Origin: Microvelia longipes
Taxonomy: Eukaryota; Arthropoda; Insecta; Hemiptera; Veliidae
Reading direction: 5' to 3'
NCBI GenBank assembly: GCA_018340805.1
Contig: JACMZG010001908.1
Span: 13,448,038 to 13,512,037, forward strand
Length of the DNA stretch: 64,000 nt
Shown: piece after piece, positions 12,402-24,849 of the stretch
Numbering within the stretch: position 1 is the stretch's first letter
How the letters are laid out: every line of letters starts with the position of its first letter
Program-made: the position numbers and the translations under genes
The notes under the pieces: model-generated
The model's input: the letters and a program-made list of their open reading frames with translations, nothing else
Database searches by the model: none
Told to the model about the DNA's origin: nothing

Positions 12402-12443
<42 letters not shown>
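12402..12443. repeat. (CA)n microsatellite
   Basis: About 20 CA units followed by a short TA run. Confidence 0.95.
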
Positions 12444-12455
<12 letters not shown>

Positions 12456-14348
12456 TTAAATAATTGTATGTTCGGTTTAAACTTAATTTATATTCAGAAT
12501 AAAACATTGAGACACATCTTATAAGAGAGTATTGTTATCTTTATACAATAAAAGACGCAGTTGATATGAAGTGGTTTTCGAGCCACTTTTCTATTCTTCT
12601 TGCGTTTTCCTCCCCTTTTTGTTTTCTCTGAAGAACAAGTAGCTTTTTTATTCCCAAAAGAGAGAACAGTGAAAAATGTTTTAAGTTTTCTTACTCTAAA
12701 ATCTCTTAAGTTCAGCATCCTTTTTCAAGATAACCTTTTCTGTCTTTAAAGACTTAGGTTGTGAAGGTAATATCATGATCTTTTGTATATTTCAGCATTC
12801 TCTTTTCCACGTTTTCCTCTAATAGACAAAATTATTTACATGTGTCGTGTAGTCGTGTTAAAATATTTGCAAGACTATGTAGAGGCATTGTGTCACTTCT
12901 TCTGAGCTTGCTTATTTACGCTGCACAATGCTTAAAGGTAAAATGTTACGTTTCCTCCTCTGGTGGTATGATTTTTGTAATATGGTTCATATGTAAAAAT
13001 ACGTTTTATTGTATAATTCTTGCCAATGCCAAGACATATCAAAAATAATTTATAGTAAACACTACCACGAAATTACTTGACCAAAATACCTGTGAACTCT
13101 GTAAGGTAATCAAGTTAAGTACTAAGTATACGTGACTTACTTAAGTAATGTAAGGATATGTATGTTATGTGTTTCATATTTCCATAATTGCTTTGTCCCT
13201 ATTTGACTTTTGATTTAGGTGCTAAAAAAGCATTTAGATGAATGGCTCCTTTTCAAATTTTTCATATCAGGCTTGACAACACATTTTTGTTTTTCGCCAA
13301 AATATATCTAGGGAATAAAATTGAATTTGTGGGTGATAAGAATAAGGCTGTGTCATGTTGCAAGGTCAATAGGTAATATTTTGAATAAAACATACAATCA
13401 TAACAAATGTTATGAGATTGGTAAACTAGTAACTAGCGGGTTATATGAGACTAACGAGTAATGAGATCAGAGTAGCTTGGGGGACTTGAGAAATATACTA
13501 GACTAACTGTGAACCTGGTCACAGGTGCAGTCTCGTAAGGGGGAGGGGGGTAAAAGAACCGAAGTCGTCTCTGGTAGTAATATCTGCATAAACTCTAGGT
13601 ATTCTTAGTAGAATTGTGACATTCGCGAGAATAGAAACAATTACCTGAACCTACGGGGGTTATAAAAAAAAAAAACAATAACGGTTAACAACATTAATTA
13701 TTTAAGATTAATTTAGAAAAAACAGCAAGTTTATTATAAAATAAATATTTTGTATTTTGTATCGAGGTTATTATTATCTTGTGGCAGAAAACCTTTTAAA
13801 TAATTCATGTTTAATTGTTCTACCTGTAGAATAGCCAATGAGTAAGAACCAAATCTGAAATAAAGAAAGGAGTGACTCGTAGCTAATTGTAAAAAGGAAA
13901 ATTCTTTTTGGTGAAATTCTCGGTGAAAGCAAAACTCAGCCAGGAAGAGGATTTAGCTCTTAGAAAAACTCAACAAAGACGAGTGTAAAGGTTTTTTCGG
14001 ATATCTGATTCCATACCCTGTCAGCTTGGATTCTCACAGGAGTTTTTCCTCTTAAACCTCCTTCCTTTTGTCGAGACCTGATAATTTGATTTCGAGTCCC
14101 TTTTTCCCTGCCGTTTTACACTTATCGTTCTTTTGACTTGAATTATCACTTTCTTCATGACTGGTTAGTCGTTTCCTAAGTGCTTCTGTCAAAAGGAATT
14201 TTATATTTTATTTGATGTCAAATAAAGCAAGAGATCTGTATAGGGTCGAGTAAATACAAATAGGTACAAGAAGAATCTCATCCATGTTATGAAACAAATA
14301 CACATTTATTTCTACTGCATTTATTTTTTAAGCCTGTATAATTTAATT
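12444..14348. other. AT-rich stretch with no recognised feature
   Basis: No repeat-family signature was recognised and no frame resembles a known protein. Confidence 0.5.
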
Positions 14349-14392
14349 TCTCTCTCTCTCTTTTCTCTCTCTCTCTTTCTCTCTCTCTCTCT
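14349..14392. repeat. (CT)n microsatellite
   Basis: TCTCTC run with TTTT interruptions. Confidence 0.9.
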
Positions 14393-14591
14393 GTTTGGAA
14401 AGCAAGCTCGATCTATGATCAGAGATTGGTTTTCAGCTGTAACAGTATGTTTAAATTGCTAATTGAATCTTATTAGTCAAGAAAGTAGTTATCGGTGGAT
14501 TCGATAAACGTGGACTTTTATCACTTTCTTTAGGATTTGTAAGTAATCAGGAATCTATGATGATATTATTCAGATGTCATCAGCAAGATAT

Positions 14592-14815
14592 TACTATATG
14601 ATCCATTATTCTATTCTACCCTTTTAACTAATTACCCAGGGATAGTTCACAGTATGTTGTGGGTTATTTGGCTGTCTGCTTATGTAGTATCTAGTTCGTC
14701 AATATTGTTATATGATTCATTATTCTATTCTACCCTTTTAACTAATTACCCAGGGATAGTCTATAGTATGCTTTGAGTTATTTGGCTTTCTACTTATCTA
14801 GCTCTCACGTCTCTC
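14592..14815. repeat. Two-unit tandem duplication, period about 114 bp
   Basis: CTATTCTACCCTTTTAACTA, ATTACCCAGGGATAGT and GTTATTTGGCT recur at 14611 and 14725 with scattered differences, so this is an old local duplication. 14816-15670 shows nothing recognised. Confidence 0.85.
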
Positions 14816-15670
14816 TTATCTAGCTACTTTTCGTTTCTGGTTTTTCTGGCAAAGTGTTCGTATATAGCTGCAGTTGTTAGCATCAGTGCTAAAAGTTTGT
14901 CTGAACAATGCTCATCTCTATCCGCTCATGGTAAAGACGAGGGTAAACAAACAATTAATTATTTGTTGCCTTTAATCTGTTCTCTGATAAATCGCTTTTC
15001 TTCTAAACAATGTCCACAATAACACGATTACATTTTCTTTAAAGTTTTAGTAATTTACGTATATAAATGAAAATCTTTTATACTATAAAAACTTACAGGT
15101 TTCTCATTACTTCCCCTTGACAATACCTTTATTTGCTCCTTGATTACTCCCGTTGCTTACTGATTACCTTGATTACCCTTTTAAACTAATCTTATTTCAG
15201 TCTAAAAGGTTTTCTTTTGATAAAGTTTAAAATTTTCTAAGATTTCTCTGGCATTTTCTAAATAAAGTATTAAAGAGACTCTAATGCTCTTTATAGTGTT
15301 TTGTTCTTTTTAAGGATATTCTTTCTTGATAAAGAAATAAAATAAGGCTTCTCTTGAAATGAACTCATAATACGTCTTTATTTCAAATTATAAAAGGTTC
15401 TCGGGGATTATCAGCACTGTACCTGTTCGTTGACAATATCTTTTCTCTGTAATCTTTTTCTCTTCTTTTATTATTGCATTCAGCTGAGGAGTCTCATTCT
15501 AGGAATGGAAAGAAAAGGTATCTCCTCTGTAGTTGTTTATTAGTTATAAAGCTGATCCTTGTTTTTACAGACCATCACAAATAGACACTTTTGTTAAACT
15601 ATTGAAGATGTTTTGTTTGGCTGGAAGTCGAGTTGGTAACTAAATAAACAAAAAGTAAAGTGGAGGGTCT

Positions 15671-16170
15671 TTTTCCTTTTGTGTTTGCAAAACATCCGAA
15701 ACCGGGATGTCATCCCGGTTTCGGTGTTATCCGGTTTAGGTGTTTTAAGACCTCCTGACAAGTTTTCACAAAGTTTTCTGCCTGTTTGTGTGTGTCTGTT
15801 GTCATCGTATCTCCCAGTGTATTTATAATAGAGAGTTGAAACTTTGTACATAATCAACAGGTCTAGTTGTGCTATTCAGAAAATATTTGTTTATTTTATT
15901 AACCCGCAATAATGATTCAGCAAAAATTCTTAAAACTCTAAAAAAATTGATGATCAGTTTGAGATTTAGCACGCCTGTAGTCATATCAAAGACCAACATA
16001 TATTGCTTGTTTCGTCATATTATTAGCTTTAGTTTAATTTTTATCAAATGTCTTCATAGGTTTTTTAAAAATCGCGAAAAATCGGAAATAATCCAATTGA
16101 TGTTAAAATTTGGTACAAGTGTATCCCTTTACCTAATAAATAATTATACTAAGTTTTGTTTCACAAAACA
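15671..16170 (+). mobile_element. R-family element, head plus central segment
   Basis: It follows the R order: TTTGCAAAACATCCGAAACC, AAGACCTCCTGACAAG, TGTGTGTGTCTGTTGTCATC, GTATTTATAATAGAGAGTTG, ATTAACCCGCAATAATGATTC and ATTTGGTACAAGTGTAT. It stops at TTTTGTTTCACAAAACA, before the 5S-like part. Confidence 0.8.
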
Positions 16171-16695
16171 TAGTTTGTGAAACTAACTACGGTACTTGCC
16201 GCACATAGGGCAAGTACGGTTTTGGATCATAACAATTAAGCAAACGGAGTAGTCATGCGGGTAAGATAAAGAAAGGTCTACTAAAGATATTTTTAGTGGT
16301 GTTGAAAGGAGGTAATAAGGAAAAGAAAGAAAGGCGTGAAGGGTTTTAAGACAGGTGTCGAACACTCTAAGATACAAGTCTGTGACAAGTCTTACAAATA
16401 ACATATTGGTCCAATGGCTTGAGCCTGACCCCGTCTTTGCTTTTGTGAGCATCTGATAGCCAAAAGATTGGTCCCATAGGTTTAAAAGTGCCTTTGGAGT
16501 TCAAATGCATTATATTGATATCATAATTATCAAATGGTAGGTGTATTCAGACACAATAGCTGAAACAGACTTAATAGCTGAAACGTTACAGCCAGCCTAA
16601 CAGATTGGTCCAAAGGTTTGTGTTAGACAAACCTGTGTCTTGAACCTTGCGTCAAAAACAAACTTTTTTTTGTTTTTTGTGCTTGACCTTTGACG

Positions 16696-17352
16696 TAGGT
16701 ATGTTATAGAAAAAATTTTGTGTTTTGCGAAAAAATCAGAAACTGTTGTCACCTGAACTATCTGTTTCAGGTGTTTTTATGAACTCCTGCGAGGGGTTTA
16801 CAAGTTGTCTGTCTGTATATATGTCTGTTATCATCGTATCTCCCAGTGTATTTATGCTAGAGAGTTGAAAACTTGGTACAAAAATTAATTTTTTGGTCTT
16901 GTGCTTGATGACGTCATTAACGCATAATAATGACTCAGAAACAATTTTGAAAATTCATTAACGCAGAAGAATGTGTCTTTTGGTTTGTGATTTTGCACGC
17001 ATATTGACATGTATAAAACCAACATATTTGCAAAGTTTCATCTCGTTATCAGCATTAGTTCAATTTTTATTAAGTGGCTTGTATATGCTTTTTAAAAAAA
17101 TAGAATTAGAAAATGTTTAAATATGGTAAAGATATATCTCTTAAAGTAATAAATAATTATACCAAGTTTCGTTCAATGCAACAAGTATATCTATTGTTTT
17201 TGTTGGATCATATAATTTAAGCAGTATCCAACGAGGTCAGTGCCTGGATGGGTGGCCGCTGGGAATTAAACGAATGCAGTATAAATTTGGCGATTTGTAT
17301 ATTCTGAGGACTAGTAAAGCGAGCATGAGCGTAGCGAATCCTATGTGGTGAG
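16696..17352 (+). mobile_element. R-family element with the best 5S-like segment
   Basis: Nearly complete except for the extreme 5' head. The central segment keeps TGACGTCA (16908-16915) and TGACTCA (16931-16937). The 5S-like part lies at 17206-17265. The tail is shortened to one block (ATTCTGAGGACTAGTAAAGC, then GAGCGTAGCGAATCC), without the terminal GGTAC/GTACC hairpin. Confidence 0.85.
17206..17265 (+). promoter_or_regulatory. 5S rRNA-like internal promoter segment
   Basis: GATCATATAATTTAAGCAG followed by CGAGGTCAGTGC and CTGGATGGGTGGCCGC then TGGGAA matches, in order and spacing, the region of eukaryotic 5S rRNA genes from before box A through box C (box A AGCTAAGCAG-like; box C TGGATGGGNGACCGCCTGGGAA-like). 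Only about nt 40-100 of 5S is present, so this is a captured fragment and not a 5S gene. Whether it binds TFIIIA or drives Pol III is not shown. Confidence 0.75.
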
Positions 17353-18179
17353 TAGAAGTTTCTTTTTAGGAGATACCAAGATTTCGAGATACTTTCGTAA
17401 AATTTGCACCAAATTTATTTATGTATCTAAATTTAAATATCAAAGATTGTTTAACTAGTACATTAAAATATTTAATGAGAAATCATAACATAAAATTTTA
17501 AGAAAGTGAGGAAAAGGAGAGAATGAATCATTAGTATTATAATATCTAAAATAATGAATTTTAAATATCCTCTCTCTTTGAGCTTTCTTCACCCTCACAA
17601 CAGAAACGAATGAAATCTATTATAAATGTATGAAAGAAATTCAGTATTTTCACTTTGAGTGTAAAATATTTTTATCTCTGTAACTTTTAGTAGGTAATAT
17701 TGTTAAACGTAAAAGTTAGCTTTAAAAAATTTATTGTTTGAATTCAACACTGGGGTGGAGGGAAATTTCAAAGGTTATGAAAACTCATGTAAGGCTTTTT
17801 AGTTGAGAGTTAGGAATTGGAAAATAAAGTTTTCAACAATATGACCTGTGTTAAACGCTTTGTACTGATTTTATAAAGTTTTATTTGTGCTTTTAAAATA
17901 TTTTCGTTATAAACGGAATCAGACAGAATTTCATTGTTTTAAAGTTAAATTCTTTCAAGAGATGGCAGCGCTGAATTTGATTTTATTTTATTTACAATGA
18001 GTGGCACTTACACAATGTCAACAAATTTAATATTTTGTTTTTAGTTACATATCCTACCACTAAGCGCTTTTTGGCTAAAACTATTGTTTTTAAGCTTATA
18101 CACCTTTAACAAGAGGTTTTATTATTTTATTACATTGATATTATTTCATTTACAATGAGTGACGCTTTTATAATTTAAA
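17353..18179. other. AT-rich stretch with no recognised feature
   Basis: No motif or frame was supported. Confidence 0.5.
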
Positions 18180-18187
18180 AAAAATAT

Positions 18188-18239
<52 letters not shown>

Positions 18240-18240
18240 C

Positions 18241-18287
<47 letters not shown>

Positions 18288-18303
18288 ATGTATGTATATA
18301 TAT

Positions 18304-18397
<94 letters not shown>
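18180..18397. repeat. (AT)n microsatellite, about 215 bp
   Basis: Long TA run with ATAC and GTATGTATG interruptions. The flank 18398-19282 is AT-rich with no recognised feature. Confidence 0.95.
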
Positions 18398-19282
18398 CGA
18401 GCCATATAAGTAGCGAATTGTTTTTAAAGAAAATTCGCAAATTTATAAATATGTATGTATTTCTAGCCCATTTCTTGTAAAAACATTATCTTTCCAACGG
18501 ATATTGTTATATCTTGCTTGTTTTTTCTTTCTGAGGTCCCCGGTCAAGAACCAATGGTTACAGTCAACAATACATTTGAATCACTTCAAATTTATTTATT
18601 TTACTTTTTTAGTTGCCTATCCTTCTTCTGAGCGCTTTTTGGCTACACTTTTTAAACTTAAGCTACGAATAGGGATTCTCGTATTTATTGGAATAGTTTA
18701 AATTTTAAATTTCATTAAAATACAGATTTTAATTTTTTAAAAGGAAGTTTAAAATTCCTTGATATTAATAGTCTTTTTACGGAATCATGCTTGAGATTTG
18801 CATTTTAAGTCATCAATAAATTAAATCCAACTAGCTAGATGTACCCCTTGCATACTTATGTAGAGTATTTGAGAGAAAAATGCATACTAAAAATAGTCTA
18901 CTTATATGGTCGTAAATGATTTTAGTTTTTAATTGAAGCTAGGAATTCTGAAATTTAATTGATGTAATTTAATTCTTTCAGTGATATCTATGAACATATT
19001 TTTATGTCGTGCACACATATTAATGCCTTTAATAACTCCTAAAATTTAAATCCGATTTGAGTAAAATTTAGATCTCGTATTATTTCAAATAATTTTCAAT
19101 CCTTTTTTCAGCTTTTTTTTAACTCTTATAGGGAATTTTTATCAAAAAATGTTTGACGAGATTCATCAGGGTGTCCTCCTTACATATGACTTTTGTATAC
19201 AAGTTTAAGTCATCAAAATATTAATCTGTTCGAAAGATGCGTGTTCACTAGTGTCCAATAGAAATACATAAACATACATATG

Positions 19283-19509
<227 letters not shown>

Positions 19510-20074
19510 ATTAATTTAACACCATTAGCTATTTCATAAAAGAGAAAAACTTAAAGAAAATTCTTAACTGTCACCAAAGTTTACAAACAGCATAAATGGT
19601 TAATCCATTCTTAAAATAAATAATTAATTAATGTTTTATGATTTAACTAGACGTTTCAGTTATTTCATAAAATAACGGATTACACGATTTGACGGTAACA
19701 CACACAGACACCAAAATAGCTTTGAATTACTCTTATTATATCTTCTTTAAGTAACTCATTTTCTCCTAAAATAAATCGTTTACCACGGATAAATATTATA
19801 TTTCCCAACCATGTAACTTGATATTCTTTTGAAAGAAAACTTAACAAAAGTTTACAAACAACATAAAAAGTTAAACCATTTTTTAAACCTCAAATTATTT
19901 TTTAAAAGAAGAATTAAGTCTCCTTATAACTTCTTTCTAACAAAAAGTTTAAACGAAAAAATGGCCTGGCTGAAAAAATGGGAAGGAAATGACTTTTATT
20001 AAAAACTTTACGTATAAAGACTTGATCCACTTAAACGATTACTATTATAATTTTTTGAAAAAAAAATTACTTAC

Positions 20075-20220
20075 TATGGCTAAAATATGATTTTGAAAGG
20101 CAAAAATTAACTAAAGTGATAAAAGTGTTATAAGTTATAGATATAGATTATATATTATAACTTATAACACTTTTATCACTTTAGTTAATTTTTGCCTTTC
20201 AAAATCATATTTTAGCCATA
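20075..20220. repeat. Foldback element F2, nearly perfect inverted repeat
   Basis: Arms of about 64 bp (TATGGCTAAAATATG... and ...CATATTTTAGCCATA) are reverse complements with essentially no mismatch around an AT-rich loop of about 16 bp. The centre itself is palindromic (TTATAAGTTATA). It lacks the F-family signature and could be a hairpin MITE or a replication-generated inverted repeat. Confidence 0.9.
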
Positions 20221-20550
20221 ATAACATTTTATATTATCAAAAAAAAAGTTAAAGATGAAAAACTTTCTTTTTGAATTGTTATACTATGATTTTACGTCTT
20301 TGGGTTTTTAAAATTTCTAAATCGTGATGACAAATTTTGGCGTGTATTGTAGTAAGAGTAAATGTAATTAGGGAGATGGGAAACATGTGCCGAAATTTGA
20401 TTCTTTAAACATTATGTATAATAGTTTATTACAATGTTTGTTTAATAATAGTGTATTAAAAATAAGGTACGGGGTACCTTATAACCGAAGAATAAATAAA
20501 TAAATAATGATAGTTCTGTGATTTATTATTCGGACATAGAAAGGTTAATA

Positions 20551-20836
20551 CCGTAGCCACTGGGAATGAAACGAATGAATTTACTATTACCGAAGACGTG
20601 TTGTAGTATAAATTTAACGACTTGTATTTCTGAGGACGAGCGAAGCTGGGAGGATGAGCGTAGCGAATCCGATGTAATTAGGAAAAGTTCCGAGGTACCC
20701 CGTACCCGATTAGTTATCTTATTGTGAAACCGACGTAATGTCACCTTAGGCTTTGGATAATCATGGTTCTGAGAACGAGCGATGTGAGTCCGATGCATTG
20801 AGGACAAGTACCGAGGTACCCTGTACCCGAAATTTT
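20551..20836 (+). mobile_element. R-family tail, duplicated
   Basis: It starts inside box C of the 5S-like part (GCCACTGGGAATGAAACG) and runs through a tail with GACGAGCGAAGC and GAGCGTAGCGAATCCGATG to AGGTACCCCGTACCCGA. About 100 bp later a second partial tail ends in ACCGAGGTACCCTGTACCCGA. A small inverted piece of the tail end (GGTACGGGGTACC) lies just upstream near 20466. Confidence 0.8.
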
Positions 20837-20892
20837 ATTTTTAACTATTTAAAAAATCTTATAAATTTCACCTGATAAATTCTAAGTAATAT

Positions 20893-20983
20893 CATTTGAT
20901 ACTACCGAGTTTTGCAAAACATGAATAGTTGACACAATATAATTGTTCGAGAGACACCTAGGAAATGTAACAAGCAAAATGCA
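20893..20983 (-). repeat. K-family fragment
   Basis: Matches, in reverse, the unit at 33230-33330: ATTTGATACTACCG, TTTTGCAAAACATGAATAGT, AGAGACACCTAGGAAATG and AAGCAAAATGCAAT. Confidence 0.75.
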
Positions 20984-21374
20984 ATTCTAACTAATGCAAG
21001 TAATGAGATGAAACTTGGTTTTATGTAGGCCTAGTGATTGTAATATGGGGGGAGTGGTATTAACTACCAGACAAGTAGGCCACGTTGTTGGGCCCCTTTT
21101 GCCAGCTCCCTAAGATAGTGTTCTACTCCTTTTAATTTCAAGTGTATATTTAATCTAATCTAGATAGAAGAGCCGTGAATTTCTATGGTTCCTCTCATGC
21201 TTTATCAAGCAATCATAAATATTTTCACTCACTCCTATAGTCTAGTGAAAACTAGGTACGACACGTGCCCTCACTGTTAAACCAAACCTCCACACACTTT
21301 AAACTACAAGGCAGAAACAGTTTAATGAATCTACTATCAGGGTCCTAAATTTTGCCTATACCCAGTTTCATTTA

Positions 21375-21590
21375 GGGTAAGGGATCTTTAACGAGTACCT
21401 GACAACGCACAGGCTTAAGACCACCGGCTTTACGTCTCTTCTGAAGGACGTGGTACGCAGAATTTTTATCCCTCTCATAAATATCCCAGAGGCCCGTGCT
21501 GGGATTGATCCAATGACTAAATAAGCTGGGAAGTTTAAAGTCCATTCATTTAAGTATTGACTGCGTACCTTAACCACTACACCACGGGTA
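21375..21590 (-). mobile_element. tRNA-derived SINE
   Basis: On the minus strand it starts CCCGTGGTGTAGTGGTTAAG, a good A-box-type sequence, and about 70 bases on has GGATCAATCCC, a B-box-like sequence. Next comes a block with AGAGACGTAAAGCCGGTGGTC and CTCGTTAAAGATCCCTTACC, reminiscent of the conserved middle domain of invertebrate tRNA-SINEs (recollection, not a search). The A-to-B spacing is longer than in a tRNA. Confidence 0.7.
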
Positions 21591-21742
21591 TCACCCTTTA
21601 TGTAGGCCTGCATGTGTGCCAAATTTTAAATCGCTCTAAGAAATTTTTTGCGATTAATTTTTGTGATTTTTTAAGTAAGTAATTTTTAATCTATGAACGA
21701 TGATTTCCCGAGACAGACTTCAAGAAATCAAGATATAATTTT

Positions 21743-21865
21743 GTGCCTATACCAAGTTTTAACTCTCTTGCATAATCACACGTGGAGCTAAGATAATTCC
21801 AGATACACTCACACAAACCAACTAATTGGAAAAACCTCCTAAGAGGTCATAAAAAAACCTGAAAA
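21743..21865 (-). mobile_element. R-family head fragment
   Basis: On the minus strand it carries TTTCAGGTT, GACCTCTTAGGAGG, GTGTGAGTGTATCTGG and AGAGAGTTAAAACTTGGTAT, the R head order, truncated at both ends. It is duplicated near 24251-24373. Confidence 0.6.
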
Positions 21866-21978
21866 TGATTATTTAGTTACAACACGGTTTTAATCTTTTT
21901 GTCCAAACTTTTCTTATATTACAACAGAATAAACATGGATATAGAGTATATTAGCGATTTCGCTTGGCTTTCTGTTTG

Positions 21979-22341
21979 GAACTTCTCTTTGAACTTTTCC
22001 TCATCCTCCCTACTGCGGACTCGCTTAGCTCGTCAAGATGTTAAATTTATACTGCAGCCCGTCTTCGGGCTCTTGTCCTTAGATGGTAAATATATTGGTT
22101 TCATTCCCATCCGCAACTAAAGTGGTAGACTGGTTTTTGTACAACGTTTCAACTCTCTAGCATAAATACACTGGGAGCTACGATGATAACAGACACACAT
22201 ACACACTGACAACTTTATGAAAACCACTCAGGAAGCCTTAAAAACACCTATAACGGATAATTACCGTGACATCTCGGTTTCGGATTTTTTTGCAAACAAT
22301 ACTTTTCCTGTATACCTACGGTATAAAGGAGAAAAGTAAAA
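21979..22341 (-). mobile_element. R-family element with internal deletion (head joined to tail)
   Basis: The minus strand begins with the head hairpin (near 22341 reading down), runs through CCGAAACCGAGATG and the GTGTGTCTGTTATCATCGTA / GCTCCCAGTGTATTTATGC block, then jumps directly to the tail (GAGCTAAGCGAGTCCG, GGAGGATGAGGAAAAGTTC). The central segment and most of the 5S-like part are missing. A short hairpin (GAGCCCGAAGACGGGCT) lies in the tail near 22056. Confidence 0.8.
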
Positions 22342-23483
22342 CTATATAGTTGTCATAATTTAGGAACTGCTTTTGAACTACTATTCTTTCAGTTCAACCT
22401 TGCTTTGCTTCCTCAGACGATTGAAATCCGATGAATTGATTCATATGCCGTTTGATTTCCCGTACAACTTTAAAATTGTACGGACTTTGCATAGGTAACC
22501 CGTCTCAGATTATTTTACCTGCTAAGACTTAGTAATAATACTAAAAGCATTTAGTAACCTTGACAGTCTGAGGATTTGTGAAGTGTATTGGGATTTATGA
22601 GGAAAAGTTGCTTATACCTTATTACCTCATACTTTTTTAAAGTAATCCTCTTATTATTGCTTTTGTCTATTTGATTTATAACTGGTGTGGTTCAGGAGTC
22701 TGCTATTACTCCTGAGTTATGGCATCGCATGTCCACTCGGTCTAATGACCGCTATCTCCCGTGTAAACTAGACCATCTATAATTAAACTTGTTTTAACCC
22801 CCCCCCCCCCCCCCCCCGGTGTTGGAAAAAAATGTTAGTAATTGCTGGAGAGGTTACCGAGTCACGAACTTGACGTGACGATACCGAATTTATTGCTGTT
22901 TTATGTTAAAAAATCCTATGCTTGAGTTTTTACTGAAATTTGTTGGAGAGTATAAGTTGTAGTGGATTTTCTTGGGGAAAAATCGCATGTGAGAGAGAAA
23001 ATTTTATTGAATTTTTTAGTGAATTAGTAAAAACCCGTGATATGTTTGTATAAAATTATATATGTCTGACGATAAAATACAAACTAATGCAGATGATGTT
23101 ATGTTTCTTCTTCTTTTTGTTTGTAATAATCAAACAATTCTTTTTGATGATTCTTTTTGTAATAATCAATCCCTTAATTTTACATAGTATACATTTTTTT
23201 GTAAATTGTAAAAAAAGTGGTCTCAATTTAAATTTGATGGATTGAAATTTTCCCAAACTTTTCAAGGGTTTATTTAAAAGACTAGTTTTTTTCTGAAGTG
23301 TCACATGTTTTCTCTTCAAGGGCTCTTATATTTTAAGGTAGTAAGTTGTACAGCTTAAGGCCCAGTTAGAATTAAATAATATTTTTGTCAGTTACTGACA
23401 AAACTGTCGAGTCTTTATTGCATTGAATTTTTTAAATAAAACATACACCTTATTTTAATTGTTTGAAATACATACATACATAT

Positions 23484-23706
<223 letters not shown>

Positions 23707-23710
23707 TGTA

Positions 23711-23711
23711 N
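23711..23711. other. Ambiguous base (N) at duplication junction
   Basis: The only non-ACGT base in the window. It sits where the (AT)n end of duplication copy 1 meets the first homologous base of copy 2. Confidence 1.
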
Positions 23712-23890
23712 TCCATGCTTATCAAAGCATAATAATATTTTCACTCACTCCTATAGTCTAGTGAAAACTAGTACGACACGTGCCCTCACTGTTAAACCAA
23801 ACCTCCCACACTTTAAACTACAAGGCAGAAACAGTTTAATGAATCTACTATCAGGGTCCTAAATTTTGCCTATACCCAGTTTCATTTAGG

Positions 23891-24100
23891 GTAAGGGATC
23901 TTTAACGAGTACCTGACAACGCACAGGCTTAAGACCACCGGCTTTACGTCTCTTCTGAAGACGTGGTACGCAGAATTTTATCCCCTCATAAATATCCCAG
24001 AGGCCCGTGCTGGGATTGATCCAATGACTAAATAAGCTGGAAGTTTAAAGTCCATTCATTTAAGTATTGACTGCGTACCTTAACCACTACACCACGGGTA
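23891..24100 (-). mobile_element. tRNA-derived SINE, duplicated copy
   Basis: Same SINE as 21375-21590, carried along by the segment duplication, with a few 1-base gaps. Confidence 0.7.
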
Positions 24101-24492
24101 TCACCCTTTATGTAGGCCTGCATGTGTGCCAAATTTTAAATCGCTCTAAGAAATTTTTTGCGATTAATTTTTGTGATTTTTTAAGTAAGTAATTTTTATC
24201 TATGAACGATGATTTCCCGAGACAGACTTCAAGAAATCAAGATATAATTTTGTGCCTATACCAAGTTTTAACTCTCTTGCATAATCACACGTGGAGCTTA
24301 AGATAATTCCAGATACACTCACACAAACCAACTAATTGGAAAAACCTCCTAAGAGGTCATAAAAAAACCTGAAAATGATTATTTAGTTACAACACGGTTT
24401 TAATCTTTTGTCCAAACTTTTCTTATATTACAACAGAATAAACATGGATATAGAGTATATTAGCGATTTCGCTTGGCTTTCTGTTTGGAACT

Positions 24493-24849
24493 TCTCTTTG
24501 AACTTTTCCTCATCCTCCCTACTGCGGACTCGCTTAGCTCGTCAAGATGTTAAATTTATACTGCAGCCCGTCTTCGGGCTCTTGTCCTTAGATGGTAAAT
24601 ATATTGGTTTCATTCCCATCCGCAACTAAAGTGGTAGACTGGTTTTTGTACAACGTTTCAACTCTCTAGCATAAATACACTGGGAGCTACGATGATAACA
24701 GACACACATACACACTGACAACTTTATGAAAACCACTCAGGAAGCCTTAAAAACACCTATAACGGATAATTACCGTGACATCTCGGTTTCGGATTTTTTG
24801 CAAAACAATACTTTCCTGTATACCTACGGTATAAAGGAGAAAAGTAAAA
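24493..24849 (-). mobile_element. R-family element, duplicated copy of 21979-22341
   Basis: Identical organisation (head joined to tail) and nearly identical sequence; not an independent insertion. Confidence 0.8.

Noticed and set aside
16183..16452. Minus-strand frame ending CPMCGKYRS, resembling the start of a zinc finger
   Set aside because: Only one CxxC; the DNA here is a short inverted repeat (GTACTTGCCGCACATAGGGC AAGTAC), and there are no paired histidines.
18168..18440. Frames encoding long YIYIYI strings (also at 19288, 23415, 30335, 39126)
   Set aside because: Direct translations of (AT)n microsatellites.
21899..22120. Identical 73-codon frames at 21899 and 24408, which might suggest conservation
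   Set aside because: Identity comes from the segment duplication; the frame is R-tail DNA read against its usual orientation.
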